A stretch of DNA of 64,000 nucleotides. Origin: Rhodococcus sp. B50 (GTDB lineage Bacteria > Actinomycetota > Actinomycetes > Mycobacteriales > Mycobacteriaceae). Below the pieces are notes generated by a model. The model did no database searches, was not told the DNA's origin, and was given only the letters and a program-made list of their open reading frames with translations. The stretch is taken from NCBI RefSeq assembly GCF_013602415.1, contig NZ_WPAG02000002.1:5149480-5213479 (forward strand), read 5' to 3'. Every line of letters begins with the position of its first letter. Positions within the stretch are counted from its first letter, which is position 1. Below, in pieces: positions 39,105 through 47,008 of the stretch. Made by a program: the position numbers and the translations under genes.

Positions 39105-39149
39105 GTCTCAGACTCTCTGAGTCTCCGACTCTCCGGGTCTCCCTGCCTC
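39102..39149 (+). repeat. Degenerate 8-base tandem repeat (NGNNTCTC type)
   Basis: Six units in register start in the racemase stop codon: TGAGTCTC, AGACTCTC, TGAGTCTC, CGACTCTC, CGGGTCTC, CCTGCCTC. The first two contain a perfect GAGTCT-C-AGACTC hairpin. It is a likely slippage-prone spacer. Confidence 0.7.
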
Positions 39150-39167
39150 CGGACAGGTGCCCGAGGA

Positions 39168-39188
39168 ATACTTCGTCGAGCGAAGTAT
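39168..39188. promoter_or_regulatory. Inverted repeat upstream of the MFS exporter gene
   Basis: ATACTTCG (39168-39175) and CGAAGTAT (39181-39188) are perfect complements with a 5-base spacer, 113 bases before the exporter gene. The size suits a MarR- or TetR-type dimer. No such regulator gene adjoins, so the binder is unknown. Confidence 0.5.
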
Positions 39189-39241
39189 GTTGGTGAAGGG
39201 GTGTTCACCTGATTCGCGCGGGGGCGCGTCGTTCGACTCCT

Positions 39242-39282
39242 GCGCGGAACGCGCCGAACGTTTCCCGCGCGGAACGCGCCGA
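39242..39282 (+). repeat. Two direct copies of a 16-base element before the MFS gene
   Basis: GCGCGGAACGCGCCGA occurs at 39242-39257 and 39267-39282, 25 bases apart. Each contains an internal palindrome GCGCG-GAA-CGCGC. The second copy ends 18 bases before the ATG of the exporter gene, so bound protein there would block transcription or translation start. Confidence 0.65.
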
Positions 39283-39300
39283 TCGTTATCTGGAGGTTCG

Positions 39301-40551
39301 ATGACTGCTCCCGTACAGCCCCGCGGCCGCATCCGCTCGTTCGGTTTCGCCGTGGTCGGTCTGGGAGCGTTCACCCTCACCGCCTCGTCGTCGGCGCCGT
39401 CACCGCTGTATCCCGTCTACCAGCAGATGTGGGGATTCTCCGCGGCCATGCTCACGGTGGTGTTCGCCGTCTACGTGCTCGCACTGCTCGCGGCGCTCGT
39501 GACGGTGGGATCGTTGTCCGACCACATCGGGCGCCGGCCCGTCATCGTGACGGCACTGCTGCTGCTCGCGGCGAGCATGATCGTGTTCATCGTCTCCCCG
39601 GGCGTGGGGTGGCTGATCCTCGCGCGGATCCTGCAGGGTCTCGCGGTGGGTGCGGCGACGAGCGCCCTGGCCGCCGCAGTGATCGAGATGCAGCCCAACA
39701 GGCACATCGGCCCGCTGGTCAACACGGCAGCGCCGTCACTCGGACTCGCGCTCGGCGCGGCGGGAGCGGGCGTGCTCGTGCAGTTCGCGCCGTTCCCGAC
39801 GGTGCTGAGTTACGCGGTCGTCGCCGTTCTGGCCGTCGTGCTGGCGGCGGCACTGATCTTCGTGCCGGAGACGTCCCCGTCGATGGGCTTCCGGTCGCGA
39901 CGCGACGCCCTGCGGAGCCTGGTGCCGAGCGCGTCGGTGCCGCGCGAGGTCCGGGGTCGTTACCTGCTGATCCTTCCCAGCCTGATGTCGGCGTGGGCGC
40001 TCGGCGGGCTGTACATGTCACTGGGACCGTCGATCGTCGACTCGGTGTTCGGCATCGACAACCGGCTCGCCGCGGGCCTGGCGATCGGGACCCTGTTCAC
40101 CGCGGGCACGGTCGCAGCGACCACGACGGCCCGCCGGGACCCGCATCGCATCGTGATTCTCGGGGCCGTGCTGCTCGCGACGGGGCTGGCAGCGGTGATC
40201 ACCGCGCTCCTCACGGGATGGGTCGCGGTGTACTACGCGGGTACCGCGGTCGCCGGTTTCGGGTGGGGGTCGACCTTCGTCGCGGCCATGGGTGTGGTCG
40301 GATCCCTCGGACGTCCCCACGAACGCGGTCGGATCTTCGCGACGACTTTCGTGGTCTGCTACTTCGCGTTCTCGGTGCCCGCGATGGCCGCCGGGGTGGC
40401 GGCCGGATCGTTCGGGCTGACATCTACTGCCGTCGGCTACGGCGTGATCGTCGCCGTGCTGGCGCTCGTGGCCGGCGTGGGGGTGCTGGTGCGCAAGCCG
40501 AAGCCCGACGCGGCCGGAATGCGGGAAGTGTCCGTGCCCGTCCGCTCGTAG
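39301..40551 (+). CDS. MFS transporter
   Basis: 416 aa from the ATG at 39301, preceded by GGAGG. Twelve membrane helices are visible. The loop 2-3 signature G-S-L-S-D-H-I-G-R-R-P identifies the major facilitator superfamily. ASSSAPSPLYPVYQ in helix 1 is typical of actinobacterial drug-export-like members. Substrate unknown. Two unusual repeats and an inverted repeat lie in the promoter, suggesting tight control. Confidence 0.88.
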   Translation: MTAPVQPRGRIRSFGFAVVGLGAFTLTASSSAPSPLYPVYQQMWGFSAAMLTVVFAVYVLALLAALVTVGSLSDHIGRRPVIVTALLLLAASMIVFIVSPGVGWLILARILQGLAVGAATSALAAAVIEMQPNRHIGPLVNTAAPSLGLALGAAGAGVLVQFAPFPTVLSYAVVAVLAVVLAAALIFVPETSPSMGFRSRRDALRSLVPSASVPREVRGRYLLILPSLMSAWALGGLYMSLGPSIVDSVFGIDNRLAAGLAIGTLFTAGTVAATTTARRDPHRIVILGAVLLATGLAAVITALLTGWVAVYYAGTAVAGFGWGSTFVAAMGVVGSLGRPHERGRIFATTFVVCYFAFSVPAMAAGVAAGSFGLTSTAVGYGVIVAVLALVAGVGVLVRKPKPDAAGMREVSVPVRS

Positions 40552-40572
40552 GCGCGAGGCACTCCCGCGGGG

Positions 40573-40602
40573 GGCGGGGACCTGACGGCCGGGGACCCCG
40601 CC
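40573..40602. terminator. Hairpin between convergent MFS and kshB genes
   Basis: GGCGGGG (40573-40579) and CCCCGCC (40596-40602) can pair around a 16-base GC-rich loop. It is placed as a shared terminator; the stem is short, so it is only moderately supported. Confidence 0.45.
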
Positions 40603-40605
40603 TGC

Positions 40606-41661
40606 TCAGAACTCGATCTTGAGGTGGTCGGTCACCGGCCGGGCCTGGCAACCCAGGATGTAGCCCGCCTCGATGTCCTCGGGATCGAGCACGTCGCAGT
40701 TCTCCATCTCGACCTTGCCCTCGAGCACGGTGCACGCACACGACCCGCATTCGCCCTCCTGGCACGAATACGGCACGTCGATGCCCTTCGCGAGCATGAT
40801 GTCGACGAGGGTCTGCTTGCGCGGCCACGACAGCTCGTGGACCACCCCGTCGAGTTCGACCTCGACGGTCGCGGCGTCGGCGGCATCCTCGTCGCTCACC
40901 TCGACTGGGGCCTGGTCGGCGAACGGGTCACCCGACAGCGAATTGAAGACCTCGGCGTGGACGCGGGCGCGGGGCATGCCCACGGTGTTCAGTGCCTGGT
41001 GGACCGTGTCCATGAACGGTCCGGGACCGCACATGAACGCCTCGTACGACTCGTAGGGCGTCGCGAGCGCCGCGAGCTGGTCGGCCGTGGGGAGACCCTG
41101 GACCGACTCGAGCCAGTGGACGACGGTCAGGCGCGTCGGGTACTTCTCCGCGAGCGCGCGCAGCTCCTCCGCGAAGATGACGGACTTCTCGTCGCGGTTG
41201 GCGTAGACCAGCACGACCTTGCCGCCGCCCTGGGTGAGCGCGGACTTGAGGATCGAGATCACCGGCGTGATGCCGCTGCCGGCGCCGAAGAGCAGGAAGT
41301 CGTGATCGAGCGACTTCGGAGTGAAGACACCCGCGGGAGGAAGCACCTCGAGGGTCTGCCCGGCCGCGATGTTGTCGCACAGCCAATTGGAGCCGTAGCC
41401 GTCGGAGGTGCGCTTGACGGTGACCTTGGGGGCGTCGTCGGTGTACGGCGAGCTCGCGAGCGAGTAGCAGCGGGCCACCGAGCCCGTCCGGTCGCTCGGG
41501 ATGCGCAGGGTGAGGAACTGGCCGGGCCGGTAGGCGAATTTGTCGCGAAGCTCGTCCGGGACGGCGAACACGATCGACCGCGTGTCAGCGGTCTCCTCGA
41601 CTACGGCGGACACGGTGAGGATCACCGAGCGTGAGCCGTGGGGCACCTCGACAGTCGTCAT
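40606..41661 (-). CDS. kshB: 3-ketosteroid 9-alpha-hydroxylase reductase subunit
   Basis: 351 aa from the ATG at 41661; the frame extends further but this start gives the known KshB N-terminus (MTTVEVPHGSRSV). It is an FAD/NAD reductase with a plant-type ferredoxin at the C-terminus. The FAD motif is RCYSLASSP, the nucleotide motif is FGAGSGITPV, and the [2Fe-2S] ligands are in CQEGECGSCAC plus a Cys further on. It passes electrons from NADH to KshA, opening the steroid B ring. KshA is not in the window. A KstR-type operator lies 49 bases upstream. Confidence 0.93.
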   Translation of the reverse strand: MTTVEVPHGSRSVILTVSAVVEETADTRSIVFAVPDELRDKFAYRPGQFLTLRIPSDRTGSVARCYSLASSPYTDDAPKVTVKRTSDGYGSNWLCDNIAAGQTLEVLPPAGVFTPKSLDHDFLLFGAGSGITPVISILKSALTQGGGKVVLVYANRDEKSVIFAEELRALAEKYPTRLTVVHWLESVQGLPTADQLAALATPYESYEAFMCGPGPFMDTVHQALNTVGMPRARVHAEVFNSLSGDPFADQAPVEVSDEDAADAATVEVELDGVVHELSWPRKQTLVDIMLAKGIDVPYSCQEGECGSCACTVLEGKVEMENCDVLDPEDIEAGYILGCQARPVTDHLKIEF

Positions 41662-41709
41662 GGTTGCGTCTCGTCCTCTCCTGCAAAGATAGCCGCGCAC
41701 GGCCGAATC

Positions 41710-41723
41710 TAGAACGTGTTCTA
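41710..41723. promoter_or_regulatory. KstR operator upstream of kshB
   Basis: TAGAACGTGTTCTA is a perfect palindrome and fits the KstR consensus TnnAACnnGTTnnA. KstR represses cholesterol-catabolic genes in mycobacteria and rhodococci, and kshB is a known target type. The rest of the 41662-41959 gap holds only two GGTACAC copies (41908-41914, 41931-41937) near the mno start. Confidence 0.85.
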
Positions 41724-41959
41724 ATTCAGATTACCAGCGCACATGGATGAGGAAAACGGTACCGGCACTGCTCGGGCGGGTGCGGCGCCCACCCGGTCGG
41801 CGGGAGGTGCCCTGCCCGAACGGGCGGTCACCCCACGGCGACCGGACGGTTTCGGCCACTGCGCCTTTCGCGCCCCGCGTCTCTGGTCGATGGTGAATCG
41901 CGGATGAGGTACACATCACACTCCCGGTCCGGTACACCCCCTCTACGAGGAGATACACC

Positions 41960-43231
41960 ATGGCAATCGAGCTCAATCAGATCTGGGACTTCCCGATCAA
42001 GGAGTTCCACCCCTTCCCCCGCGCGCTGATGGGTGTCGGCGCCCACGACATTCTCGGCGTCGAGGCCAAGAACCTCGGATTCAAGCGTGCGCTGCTGATG
42101 ACCACCGGCCTGCGTGGCTCCGGGATCATCGAGGAACTGATCGGCAAGATCGAGTACCAGGGTGTCGAGGTCGTCCTCTACGACAAGGTCGAGTCCAATC
42201 CCAAGGACTACAACGTCATGGAAGCGGCCGCGCTCTACCAGAAGGAGAAGTGCGACTCGATCATCTCCGTCGGTGGCGGCTCGAGCCACGACGCCGCGAA
42301 GGGTGCCCGTGTCGTGATCGCCCACGACGGTCGCAACATCAACGAATTCGAGGGTTTCGCGAAGTCCACCAACAAGGAGAACCCGCCGCACATCGCCGTG
42401 TCGACCACGGCAGGCACCGGCTCCGAGACGTCCTGGGCCTACGTCATCACCGACACCTCCGACATGGACCACCCACACAAGTGGGTCGGATTCGACGAGG
42501 CCACGATCGTCACCCTCGCGATCGACGACCCGCTGCTCTACTACAGCTGCCCCCAGCACTTCACCGCGTACTGCGGCTTCGACGTCCTCGCCCACGGCTC
42601 CGAGCCGTACGTCTCCCGGCTGGACTTCGCGCCGTCGCTCGGCAACGCGTTGTACTCGATCGAGCTCGTTGCGAAGCACCTGCGCGAGGCGGTCTTCGAA
42701 CCGCGCAACCTCAAGGCGCGCGAAGGCATGATGAACGCCCAGTACATCGCCGCGCAGGCCTTCAACTCCGGCGGCCTCGGCATCGTGCACTCCATCTCGC
42801 ACGCCACCTCGGCCTTCTTCGACAGCCACCACGGACTCAACAATGCGATCGCCCTGCCGCGGGTATGGGAGTACAACCTGCCCTCCCGGTACGAGCACTA
42901 CGCCCGCATCGCCGGCGCGATGGGCGTGGACACCCGCAACATGACCACCGTCCAGGCCGCCGACGCGGCGGTCGAAGCGGCGATTCGCCTCGCGAAGGAC
43001 GTCGGTATCCCCGACAACTTCGGTCAGGTGCGGGTCGACTCGTACGAGAAGAACCGCATGAACACCGGTAAGTACGCCGGTCGCGGCGAGGTCATCACCG
43101 GGGACGAGAAGACCGTCCGGGCCATCTCCGAGCACATCCAGGACGACTGGTGCACCCCGGGCAACCCCCGCGAGGTCACGGTCGACTCGATGATCCCGGT
43201 CGTCGACCACTGCATCAACCGGTCCTACTGA
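41960..43231 (+). CDS. mno: NDMA-dependent methanol/alcohol dehydrogenase (Mno/ThcE type)
   Basis: 423 aa, ATG after GAGGAG. It is an iron-containing (group III) alcohol dehydrogenase. SVGGGSSHDAAKG is the nucleotide-binding motif (about residues 100-112). Metal ligands lie in GFDVLAHGSE and in HSISHATSAFFDSHHGLNNA. MAIELNQIWDFPIKEFHPFPRA is the typical opening of the methanol:NDMA oxidoreductase group (described in Rhodococcus, Amycolatopsis and M. smegmatis). These enzymes hold NAD tightly, need an artificial acceptor in vitro, and use mycofactocin in cells. The mycofactocin genes 12 kb away support this. Two chaperone-like genes follow. Confidence 0.92.
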   Translation: MAIELNQIWDFPIKEFHPFPRALMGVGAHDILGVEAKNLGFKRALLMTTGLRGSGIIEELIGKIEYQGVEVVLYDKVESNPKDYNVMEAAALYQKEKCDSIISVGGGSSHDAAKGARVVIAHDGRNINEFEGFAKSTNKENPPHIAVSTTAGTGSETSWAYVITDTSDMDHPHKWVGFDEATIVTLAIDDPLLYYSCPQHFTAYCGFDVLAHGSEPYVSRLDFAPSLGNALYSIELVAKHLREAVFEPRNLKAREGMMNAQYIAAQAFNSGGLGIVHSISHATSAFFDSHHGLNNAIALPRVWEYNLPSRYEHYARIAGAMGVDTRNMTTVQAADAAVEAAIRLAKDVGIPDNFGQVRVDSYEKNRMNTGKYAGRGEVITGDEKTVRAISEHIQDDWCTPGNPREVTVDSMIPVVDHCINRSY

Positions 43232-43237
43232 GAACCC

Positions 43238-43272
43238 GTGCTCCCGGGGCGGCCCCTGCGCCCCGGGAGCAC
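43238..43272 (+). terminator. Strong hairpin between mno and moxR
   Basis: GTGCTCCCGGGGC (43238-43250) and its perfect complement (43260-43272) enclose a 9-base loop, starting 7 bases after the mno stop. It likely ends most mno transcripts, leaving limited readthrough into moxR and the VWA gene. Confidence 0.75.
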
Positions 43273-43312
43273 CCTGCTCCGCTGCGACCACGCCAGAAGA
43301 AGGAGACCCCGG

Positions 43313-44386
43313 ATGACCCCGTTCGCCTCGGGCGCCGACCTGAAGGATGCGCTGCGCCGGCACGACTACATCGCCGACGACGAATTCGCGACCGTCGTGC
43401 ACCTCGCCACCGCACTCGAGCGGCCCTTGCTGCTCGAAGGGCCCGCCGGGGTCGGCAAGACCGAGCTGGCCAAGGCGCTCGCAGCGGTCGGGGGCCGGAA
43501 ACTGGTGCGGCTACAGTGCTACGAAGGGCTCGACGACAGCCGCGCCCTGTACGAGTGGGACTACGCCAAGCAATTGCTGCACGTGCAGATGCTGCGCGAC
43601 CGCATCGGTGAACTGCTCGCCGGTCACGCCGACCTCGCGGCTGCGTCGAAGTTCCTCGCGCAGCAGGATTTCGGTCTGTACTCCGAGACATTCCTGTCGG
43701 TCCGTCCGCTGCTCGAGGCCGTCCTCTCCGAGGAGCCGGTGGTCCTGCTCGTCGACGAGGTGGACCGCACCGAGGAGTCCATGGAAGCGCTGCTGCTCGA
43801 GGTGCTCGCGGAACGGCAGGTGACGATCCCCGAGGTCGGCACGTTCACCGCCCGGTCCACACCGTGGGTGATCCTGACCTCCAACGACACTCGCGAGTTG
43901 TCGCCGGCACTCAAGCGTCGCTGCCTGCACTACCACGTCGGCTACCCGACACCGGAACGCGAACGCGAGATCGTCACCGCGCGGGTACCGGATGTACGAC
44001 CGGGAACGGCCCACCAGATCGTCGATCTGTCCCGGACCCTGCGGGATCTGCCGCTGCGCAAGAGCCCGTCGATCTCGGAGGTCATCGACGCGGCGCGTGC
44101 CGCTACGGTGATGGGACACGATGCCGGCGACCCGGATTCGCTGGGCGGCATGCGCGACGTGCTGTTGGCGACGTTGCTCAAGTACACCGGCGACGTCGAC
44201 CTCGCGAAGGCCCGGCTCGGCGGCGCGGGAGCGGGAACCGTCGTAGCAGAACCGATTGTGTCGGAACCGGTTCCGTCGAGCGAACGGGTGACGGTCGCAT
44301 CACGCCCGGCGAACACCACGACCGCCGTCTTCCGGGGCCGCGGCGGTGGCGGCCGCGACGCCGCGGGCAGCGGACTGCGGGGGTGA
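43313..44386 (+). CDS. MoxR-family AAA+ ATPase
   Basis: 357 aa from the ATG at 43313 after AGGAGA. Walker A GPAGVGKTELAKAL (about residues 44-57), Walker B VVLLVDEVDRTE (about 143-154) and sensor-1 LTSNDTREL are present. The last 60 residues are a disordered Thr/Pro/Gly-rich tail. MoxR ATPases work with a VWA protein in metalloenzyme maturation; here the VWA gene follows 7 bases later. Position right after mno suggests a role in activating Mno, as with CoxD/CoxE for CO dehydrogenase. This is an inference from context. Confidence 0.85.
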   Translation: MTPFASGADLKDALRRHDYIADDEFATVVHLATALERPLLLEGPAGVGKTELAKALAAVGGRKLVRLQCYEGLDDSRALYEWDYAKQLLHVQMLRDRIGELLAGHADLAAASKFLAQQDFGLYSETFLSVRPLLEAVLSEEPVVLLVDEVDRTEESMEALLLEVLAERQVTIPEVGTFTARSTPWVILTSNDTRELSPALKRRCLHYHVGYPTPEREREIVTARVPDVRPGTAHQIVDLSRTLRDLPLRKSPSISEVIDAARAATVMGHDAGDPDSLGGMRDVLLATLLKYTGDVDLAKARLGGAGAGTVVAEPIVSEPVPSSERVTVASRPANTTTAVFRGRGGGGRDAAGSGLRG

Positions 44387-44393
44387 CCCCGCG

Positions 44394-45959
44394 ATGCACA
44401 CATCCCGGGCGACACGGGTGCACACACCCCGGGCGACGCGGGTGACCGCTCTCGACGAGCGCCGCCCCCGGTACGTGCTCGACGTCGTCGCGGCGGTCTT
44501 CGGAATGCTGCTGCGCCGCCACGGTGTCGCGGCGTCGCCGGCCGAGAGCATCGAGGTGCGTCGGGTGCTCGACATGGTTCCCGTCCACGAAAGGGACGTG
44601 CTGCGCGCGTGCCTGCGGGCGGTGTGCGCCAAGTACCCGCACGAGCGGGCCGGTTTCGAGCGCGCGTTCGACGAACTGTTCGGGGCCGTCGACGCCGCGG
44701 TCGCCGCGACCGGCGGTGGGCCTGCCCGGGCACAGTTCGCGGAGTCGCTGCCGGCGGCGCTCGAGATCGGCGACGATCCGAGCGTCGCGCGCTACGCCGA
44801 GTACAACGAACGCGCAGCCGAGGTCGGCGACCATTTCGACACCCCGGAGGCGCGCAAGGGCTTCAATCCGCACAAGGACGACGACGATGTCTCGATGACG
44901 TCCTCCGACGCCGACCTGTCGGTGGACACCGGCGCGGACTCGGGTCGTCGGGGCGTCACCTACACCGTCGACGTCGAGAATGCGGCGACCACGACGGTGG
45001 GCGATCTGTCCGGTGAGCCGGGGGCCGCGGTCGTCGGATCGCTGTCCTGGGACGATCCGGCGTCGATCCTCGCGTGGCTCGACGCCTACGACCCGCACCG
45101 CACGTACGGGGGAGAGGTCGCCGACGAACCCCTCTCCGCATCCCAGCTCGCGCGCCTCGTCGACGCCGTCGAGGCGTTCGTCGCGTCCCTCGCCGCTGCG
45201 GTGCCGGGGACCGAACGGGTCGAGGCACCCGAATCGCACGACGCCGCCGGCATCGACCGCGCCGAGATCGAACTCGCGTGCCACGAAGTGTTGCGCCGCA
45301 TGCGCGGTCCCGTCCGTCCCCATCCGCGTGAGCGGACCCGCGGGCGACTCGACATGCGCAGGACGGCCCGGGCGGGAATGCGCACCGACGGGGTGCCGTT
45401 CAGGCTCGTCGTCCGGGCGCCCCGTCCCGATCGGGTGCGGCTGCTCGTCCTCGCCGATGTCTCGCTGTCGGTACGTCCGATCACCGCGTTCACGCTCCGG
45501 CTCGCCCAGGCGATGCACGGGCGGGCGCACCGGAGCCGGGTGGTCGCCTTCGTCGATCGTCCGGTGGACGTGACGACACAGTTGCTCGCCGCCGGCGGCG
45601 ACGGTGCCCTCGCAGCCGTACTCGCCCATCCCGCAGTCGATCTCGAAGCGAGTAGCGACTACGGCAGGATGTTCGACGAACTGCTCGCCGAACATTCCGG
45701 ATCGATCGACCGCCGGACGTCGGTACTGGTCGTGGGGGACGGGCGCTGCAACGGCCTGCCCCCGCGCGTCGATCGGCTCGAGGAACTTCGTCGCCGGGTG
45801 CACCGTCTTGCGTGGATCACGCCGGAACCGGAGCGGTACTGGACACAGGCGACCTGCGCGATGCCCGACTACGCCGAGCTGTGCGATGAGGTGGTGGTGG
45901 CCCGCGACGGCGCGCAACTGCTCGCGAAGGCCGCCGAACTCGGCCACGCACTGCGGTGA
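44394..45959 (+). CDS. VWA-domain protein (CoxE-like), MoxR partner
   Basis: 521 aa from the ATG at 44394; in-frame GTGs at 44418 and 44442 are alternatives because the first 16 residues are a near-perfect 24-base duplication. The N-terminal half is helical and acidic. The C-terminal half is a von Willebrand A domain (from about residue 355). It opens with LLVLADVSLSVRPI, where D-x-S-x-S is the MIDAS motif, and VLVVGDGRCN lies near residue 445. CoxE-like proteins act with MoxR ATPases. It stops 20 bases before the convergent SRPBCC gene. Confidence 0.8.
   Translation: MHTSRATRVHTPRATRVTALDERRPRYVLDVVAAVFGMLLRRHGVAASPAESIEVRRVLDMVPVHERDVLRACLRAVCAKYPHERAGFERAFDELFGAVDAAVAATGGGPARAQFAESLPAALEIGDDPSVARYAEYNERAAEVGDHFDTPEARKGFNPHKDDDDVSMTSSDADLSVDTGADSGRRGVTYTVDVENAATTTVGDLSGEPGAAVVGSLSWDDPASILAWLDAYDPHRTYGGEVADEPLSASQLARLVDAVEAFVASLAAAVPGTERVEAPESHDAAGIDRAEIELACHEVLRRMRGPVRPHPRERTRGRLDMRRTARAGMRTDGVPFRLVVRAPRPDRVRLLVLADVSLSVRPITAFTLRLAQAMHGRAHRSRVVAFVDRPVDVTTQLLAAGGDGALAAVLAHPAVDLEASSDYGRMFDELLAEHSGSIDRRTSVLVVGDGRCNGLPPRVDRLEELRRRVHRLAWITPEPERYWTQATCAMPDYAELCDEVVVARDGAQLLAKAAELGHALR
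44395..44442 (+). repeat. 24-base tandem duplication at the start of the VWA gene
   Basis: Two copies (44395-44418 and 44419-44442) differ at only two bases. They encode HTSRATRV and HTPRATRV, and create two extra in-frame GTG start candidates. It is the sort of repeat that slips during replication. Confidence 0.8.
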
Positions 45960-45978
45960 GCGGCCGGGTCCGGAAACC

Positions 45979-46464
45979 TCAGTGCGAGGTGGTCTCCTGA
46001 GCCAGAGCTTCCTCGAGTTGCTCGAACCCTTCGGTCAGGCCCGTCTCCATGCCCGATTCCGCCATGCCGTCGCGGGCCTCCATGCTCGGGTACACCGAAT
46101 GTCCCACGAGTTTGCATCGTCCGTCGCCGAGATCGACGAAGGTGAGAGTCTCCAGGCTCACGACATCCGGGAATCCGAGATATTCGAAGGTCTGGACGAT
46201 GAAGTCGTTGTCGCGCACGGTGTGGAAGACGCCGGCGAAGCGGTAGCTTCCGCTGTCGTCCGTGTGTTCGTAGCGGTACGCGCCTCCGGTGCGGAAGTCG
46301 AACTGCTCGATCTTGATCTCCATTCCCCGCGGCCCGAGCCAACGGGCGATGAGGTCGGGATCCTTGTGGGCGCGGAAGACGTCCGCGACCGGGAAATCGA
46401 ATTCCCGCTCGTAGTCGATGAAGGGGACGCCTTCCGGGACCGAGAGGGTGAGTGCGTTGCTCAT
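45979..46464 (-). CDS. SRPBCC (AHSA1-like) domain protein
   Basis: 161 aa from the ATG at 46464. A START-like SRPBCC fold is visible: IDYEREFDFPVADVFRAHKDPDLIARWLGPRG opens it, TGGAYRYEHTD is central and EGFEQLEEAL is the C-terminal helix. Such AHSA1-like proteins often follow an ArsR gene, as here (23 bases downstream of the ArsR stop). They probably bind a hydrophobic ligand. The exact role is unknown. Confidence 0.83.
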   Translation of the reverse strand: MSNALTLSVPEGVPFIDYEREFDFPVADVFRAHKDPDLIARWLGPRGMEIKIEQFDFRTGGAYRYEHTDDSGSYRFAGVFHTVRDNDFIVQTFEYLGFPDVVSLETLTFVDLGDGRCKLVGHSVYPSMEARDGMAESGMETGLTEGFEQLEEALAQETTSH

Positions 46465-46487
46465 GACAGTCCTCCGGTTTCGGGGCG

Positions 46488-46862
46488 TCACGCGCCCCTG
46501 TCTTGTCGGGCACTGCGATGGGTGTCGGCCGCTTCCCGGGCCAGCGCGGCGTCGAGATCGCGGAACTGCTGCTCCTTCACCAACCGGTAGCGGTCGATCC
46601 ATGAGGTCAGCATCTCCAGCCGTGCGGGATTCAGATGGACGGGCCGGCGCTGGGCGTCGCGCGTGCGCGTGACGAGACCGGCGTGTTCGAGCACCCGAAT
46701 GTGTTTCGAGATCGCCTGTGTGGTGATCGCGAAGGGTTCCGCGAGTTCGGTGACCGTGGCAGGGCCCCGGCTGAGCCGGGCGACGATGCGGCGACGGACC
46801 GGATCGGCCAGGGCGGTGAACGCCAGGTCGAGGGCGGTGTCGTCCGCTTCGTCGTCGAACAC
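46488..46862 (-). CDS. ArsR family regulator
   Basis: 124 aa from the GTG at 46862, which has GGAGG 5 bases upstream; earlier in-frame starts lack a ribosome site and would cover the operator region. Winged helix-turn-helix: FTALADPVRRRIVARLSRGPA, then TTQAISKHIRVLEHAGLV. No metal-binding Cys pair is visible. It forms a pair with the SRPBCC gene and probably represses both through the AACC-GGTT elements upstream. Confidence 0.85.
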   Translation of the reverse strand: MFDDEADDTALDLAFTALADPVRRRIVARLSRGPATVTELAEPFAITTQAISKHIRVLEHAGLVTRTRDAQRRPVHLNPARLEMLTSWIDRYRLVKEQQFRDLDAALAREAADTHRSARQDRGA

Positions 46863-46880
46863 GGTCGCCTCCGATTTGTG

Positions 46881-46908
46881 AACCTTCCGGTTTATCAACC
46901 ATCCGGTT
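46881..46908. promoter_or_regulatory. Paired operator upstream of the ArsR gene
   Basis: AACCTTCCGGTT (46881-46892) and AACCATCCGGTT (46897-46908) are two AACC-N4-GGTT palindromic boxes 16 bases apart, starting 19 bases before the GTG. This layout fits autorepression by two ArsR dimers. Confidence 0.65.
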
Positions 46909-47008
46909 GCATAAAGAATGCTCCCCGATTCTTGTCGTGTCAAGAGCAGATGAACGGATCACGGGCGAATTCCCTACGGGCCCTCCCATGCCCGGTTACG
47001 GTCGGTGA

